The notes under the pieces were generated by a model that was not told where the DNA came from, did no database searches, and saw nothing but the letters and a program-made list of their open reading frames with translations. Of a DNA stretch of 64,000 nt, positions 61,188 to 64,000 are shown piece after piece. A program made the position numbers and the translations under genes. Numbering within the stretch: the stretch's first letter is position 1; each line of letters opens with the position of its first letter. Origin of the DNA: Neptunicoccus cionae (lineage in GTDB: Bacteria; Pseudomonadota; Alphaproteobacteria; Rhodobacterales; Rhodobacteraceae); the NCBI RefSeq assembly GCF_014643735.1, contig NZ_BMKA01000001.1, positions 806,001-870,000 on the forward strand, given 5' to 3'.

Positions 61188-62150
61188 ATGGCCGGCGTTC
61201 AGACATCCGCAGAAAAATGGACCAACCGCACCGCGATTGCCGCCGTGTTTGTTGCCCTGATCATCATGTTGACCCCGATTTACTGGATTGCGGCCACAGC
61301 ATTCAAACCCCGAAATCTGGCAACAACCATACCACCGACTGTTGTCTATGAACCCACCGTTGCGCCCTTTGTGAAGCTGTTCACCAAACGCAGCCAATTG
61401 CGCGAACAGCCAACGCAAGAGGAATACGACAACGCCCCTTGGTGGGAGCAGATGGTGTTTGACGGCGGTGAAAAAGTTGTGCGGAACCGCAAAAGCGGTG
61501 AGGTTCGTTCCTCGGGTTATGGCGACAGGTTCAAAAACTCGCTGATCGTCTCGGTGATCTCAACGATCCTTGCGGTGGGGATGGGCACGCTGACAGCCTA
61601 CGGGTTCAGCCGCTTCAAAGTCGCCGGAGAGGACGACTGGCTGTTCTTCATCCTTTCAACACGGATGCTGCCGCCCGTTGTGGTCGCGATCCCGATGTTC
61701 CTGATGTACCGCGTGGTTGGCTTGAACGACACGCATATGGGGCTGATCATCCTTTATACCGCGTTCAACCTGTCCTTTGCGGTCTGGATTATGAAGGGGT
61801 TCATTGATGAAATCCCCCGCGAATATGAAGAAGCCGCATTGGTGGACGGTTACACCCGTATACAGGCGTTCTTTAAGGTGGTGCTGCCCGAAGCGCTGAC
61901 AGGTATGGCGGCAACAGCCGTGTTCTGTTTCATCACCGCGTGGAACGAATACGCCTTCGCGCTGATCATGACCAACCGCAACGCGCAAACAGCACCACCC
62001 TATATCCCGTCACAGGTCGGTTCCGGCCTGCCGGACTGGACCGTGATTGCAGCGGGGACGTTCCTGTTCCTGATCCCCGTGGCGATTTTCACCTTCCTTC
62101 TGCGCAATCACTTGCTGCGTGGCATGTCCTTTGGAGCAATCCGCAAATGA
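61188..62150 (+). CDS. Sugar-type ABC transporter permease (UgpE/MalG-like)
   Basis: Second permease, 320 residues. After the first helix comes an unusually long periplasmic insertion (about residues 45-105, rich in charged residues), then the family helices and the coupling loop YEEAALVDGYTRIQAFFKVVLP. The stop overlaps the start of a small membrane-protein gene (ATGA). Confidence 0.92.
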   Translation: MAGVQTSAEKWTNRTAIAAVFVALIIMLTPIYWIAATAFKPRNLATTIPPTVVYEPTVAPFVKLFTKRSQLREQPTQEEYDNAPWWEQMVFDGGEKVVRNRKSGEVRSSGYGDRFKNSLIVSVISTILAVGMGTLTAYGFSRFKVAGEDDWLFFILSTRMLPPVVVAIPMFLMYRVVGLNDTHMGLIILYTAFNLSFAVWIMKGFIDEIPREYEEAALVDGYTRIQAFFKVVLPEALTGMAATAVFCFITAWNEYAFALIMTNRNAQTAPPYIPSQVGSGLPDWTVIAAGTFLFLIPVAIFTFLLRNHLLRGMSFGAIRK

Positions 62151-62434
62151 GTTTTCGAGAATTAAACTACCGCTTTCTGGCACCGGGCGCACAGACGCTG
62201 ATGATCCTCGGGATTATCGCGCTCTGCCAACCCTGGAGCGAGTTTTTCCACCGCTACGGGCTGACCATGACGCTGTTCGGGCTGATCGCCTTTCTGGTGA
62301 CATCGAAAATCAGCCCCGATGCGCCGGTTCAGGACGATTTCGTTGACGAGAGCGCCGATGTGCTGGAACTACACGGGGAACAGCCGGACGACGTTCGCGA
62401 AAAGGGCAGCTACAAAGACGGGGGGATCGTCTGA
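62147..62434 (+). CDS. Small membrane protein of the ABC operon
   Basis: A 95-residue protein with two hydrophobic helices (TLMILGIIALCQPW and LTMTLFGLIAFLVTS) and an acidic cytoplasmic tail. It overlaps the permease stop by 4 bases and the next ATPase start by 1, so it is certainly part of the operon. I do not recognise a named family. Small membrane genes next to twin ATPases also occur in glycerol-type ABC loci, so an accessory role in the transporter is likely. Confidence 0.75.
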   Translation: MSFRELNYRFLAPGAQTLMILGIIALCQPWSEFFHRYGLTMTLFGLIAFLVTSKISPDAPVQDDFVDESADVLELHGEQPDDVREKGSYKDGGIV

Positions 62435-63534
62435 TGGCACAGATTGACATGCGCAACGTGCAGAAATTTTTCGGCGCCAATCAGGTGCTTAAGGATCTGG
62501 ACCTGACGATTGAAGACGGAGAGTTCGTGGTGATGCTGGGGCAATCCGGCGGTGGCAAGACGACCGCTTTGCGGGCGATTGCAGGGCTGGAAACCGTGAC
62601 ATCGGGGCAAATCCTGATTGATGGAGCGGAGATGCAGCACAAAAAGGCTGCTGATCGCGATATCGCCTTTGTGTTCCAGTCGTTCTCTCTCTACCCGCAC
62701 ATGACCGTGCGCGAAAATATCTCCTTCCCACTGCGCGCTGTGCGGTTGGGCGCGGCTGACCGCGAAAAAGCGGTGAATGAAGTCGCCGAAGTCCTGCAAA
62801 TCACCGAGCATCTGGATAACAAGCCTTCCGCGCTGTCCGGCGGTGATATGCAGCGGGTGGCAATCGGGCGTGCGCTGGTGCGCCGTCCCAAGGCGCTGTT
62901 GATGGACGAGCCGCTTGGCGTGCTGGACGCCAAACTGCGCGAACAGATGCGTGCGGAAATCAAACGGCTGCACATCGCGCGGGGGTCCACTTCGGTTTAT
63001 GTGACCCACGATCAGGTCGAAGCCATGTCGCTGGCGGATCGCATCGTGATCCTGCATGACGGCGTGCTGCAACAGGTCGGCGCACCGGAGGAAGTTTACC
63101 TTCATCCAACTAATGCTTTCGTGGCGAAATTTGTTGGCAGTCCGGTGATGAACATCCAAGACGCAGCCTTCAGCGGCCTGAACGGCAGTTCCGCGGTGCA
63201 TATTGGCGGTGCGCAAAGCGGCTTTCACTTCCCCGAACAACTGGTCAACCATGTGCGCAATACAGGTCAGCCGATATCCCTTGGCGTGCGTCCCGAAGCT
63301 GTGTTGCTCTCGCATGAGGCGCAGGACGGGTATCTTGCAGCGCAGACCAGCAATATTGAGCCGCTCGGTAGCCATGACATTGTGGATGTGCTTGTGGGGG
63401 AAACCGTGCTGCGGGCCCGCACTGAAAGCGGTTTTGTCGCGCGCGAAGGCCAGCAGGTGTTTGTGAATATTGATCCGGCGCAGGCCCATTTCTTTGACGG
63501 GGCGTCGGGCTTGAATTTGAGAGAGGCGAACTGA
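62434..63534 (+). CDS. Sugar-type ABC transporter ATP-binding protein 1 (UgpC/MalK-like)
   Basis: ATPase of 366 residues. Walker A is GQSGGGKTT, the signature LSGGDMQR, Walker B LLMDEPLGVLD and the switch VTHDQVEAM. The C-terminal ~110 residues are a TOBE-type regulatory domain (SLGVRPEAVLL). LSGGDMQR differs from the usual LSGGQRQR. The two-ATPase design suggests a heterodimer with the next gene product. Confidence 0.92.
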   Translation: MAQIDMRNVQKFFGANQVLKDLDLTIEDGEFVVMLGQSGGGKTTALRAIAGLETVTSGQILIDGAEMQHKKAADRDIAFVFQSFSLYPHMTVRENISFPLRAVRLGAADREKAVNEVAEVLQITEHLDNKPSALSGGDMQRVAIGRALVRRPKALLMDEPLGVLDAKLREQMRAEIKRLHIARGSTSVYVTHDQVEAMSLADRIVILHDGVLQQVGAPEEVYLHPTNAFVAKFVGSPVMNIQDAAFSGLNGSSAVHIGGAQSGFHFPEQLVNHVRNTGQPISLGVRPEAVLLSHEAQDGYLAAQTSNIEPLGSHDIVDVLVGETVLRARTESGFVAREGQQVFVNIDPAQAHFFDGASGLNLREAN

Positions 63535-64000
63535 TGGCTGACATTACGCTACAGGGGATCAACAAAAGCTTTGGTCAAAACCGCGCCCTGCGCAATCTCG
63601 ATCTTGAGATCAAGGATGGTGAGTTCTTTGTCCTTTTGGGGCAGACCGGCGCTGGCAAAACCACAACCCTTCGGGTGATTGCAGGGCTGGAAGAGCCTGA
63701 CAATGGCAAGGTGCTGATCGATGGGATGGACGCCACCAACTGGAACGCTGCGCAGCGGGATGTGGCTTTGGTGTTGCAGCAATATTCGCTCTATCCGCGC
63801 CTGACGGTGCGGGGCAATCTGGAATTTCCGCTAAAATCGCGGACCCAGAATTTTACGCCGGAGCAGATCAAGGAAAGGGTCGATAAAGCAGCGGAGACAC
63901 TACAAATCACCCGCCTGCTGGATCGCAAGGTGGAACGCCTGTCCGGCGGAGAGATGCAGCGTGTGTCGATCGGACGGGCCATCGTGCGCGAACCTCGTGT
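63534..64000 (+). CDS. Sugar-type ABC transporter ATP-binding protein 2, partial
   Basis: First 155 codons of a second ATPase; the rest is outside the window. ATG overlaps the previous stop by one base. Walker A is GQTGAGKTT, the Q-loop lies in VLQQYSLYPRLTV, and the signature is LSGGEMQR. It is clearly homologous to the previous gene but diverged, so it arose by an old duplication. Walker B is not reached. Confidence 0.9.
   Translation, partial: MADITLQGINKSFGQNRALRNLDLEIKDGEFFVLLGQTGAGKTTTLRVIAGLEEPDNGKVLIDGMDATNWNAAQRDVALVLQQYSLYPRLTVRGNLEFPLKSRTQNFTPEQIKERVDKAAETLQITRLLDRKVERLSGGEMQRVSIGRAIVREPR

Noticed and set aside
1-64000. CRISPR array, tRNA, rRNA or riboswitch
   Set aside because: No spaced identical repeats, no cloverleaf-like segment and no known aptamer core stood out in the intergenic regions.

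Overview
The window reads as chromosomal DNA of an alphaproteobacterium of the Rhodobacteraceae, probably the Roseobacter group. This is inferred from gene content (many periplasmic-binding-protein ABC operons, MocR and XRE-cupin regulators, a tamA-tamB pair, DUF992, RTX-secreted proteins), moderately high GC, frequent GTG/TTG starts, and one intergenic hairpin of a type I recall from this order. I see no tRNA, rRNA, CRISPR array, insertion sequence or prophage.

Left arm (1-25.8 kb): all genes look intact. In order: a class III aminotransferase cut by the window edge; an Lrp regulator; an enolase-superfamily enzyme divergent from a MocR regulator, with operator repeats between them; a polyamine-type ABC operon (binding protein, ATPase, two permeases) that ends in a GMC oxidoreductase and an amine-oxidase-like flavoprotein; an HPP-CBS membrane protein; the tamA-tamB outer-membrane assembly pair; and an XRE-cupin regulator followed by a Dpp-type peptide ABC operon that carries an M24 metallopeptidase.

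Middle (25.8-46.04 kb): a decaying biosynthetic island. It holds the last ~85 codons of a flippase fused to a headless polyketide synthase (KS-AT-ACP), an aminotransferase-C-A-PCP protein whose A domain carries a glycine-type code, a C-(A remnant)-PCP-TE protein, a phosphopantetheinyl transferase and a membrane-anchored CocE-type hydrolase. Next comes an exopolysaccharide cluster on the minus strand. One glycosyltransferase there is intact, while the Wzc-like kinase, the polymerase, a second glycosyltransferase and a glycosidase-like gene are broken by frameshifts, in-frame stops and deletions. The breaks are of several kinds and confined to this island, so gene decay is the best reading, though raw-read errors could explain some single-base ones.

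Right arm (46.3-64 kb): genes look intact again. An RTX-tailed secreted glycosidase, a lytic transglycosylase, threonine dehydratase, a GAF-HisKA_2 kinase that seems to start at ATT, a cold-shock protein, a DUF992 protein and an acyl-CoA dehydrogenase lead to a divergent catabolic locus. Leftward run an M24 peptidase, a cupin, a TIM-barrel protein and a Tm-1-like ATP-binding protein. Rightward runs a carbohydrate-type ABC operon with two permeases, a small membrane protein and two ATPases, the last cut by the window end. A GntR-like palindrome sits between the two arms.
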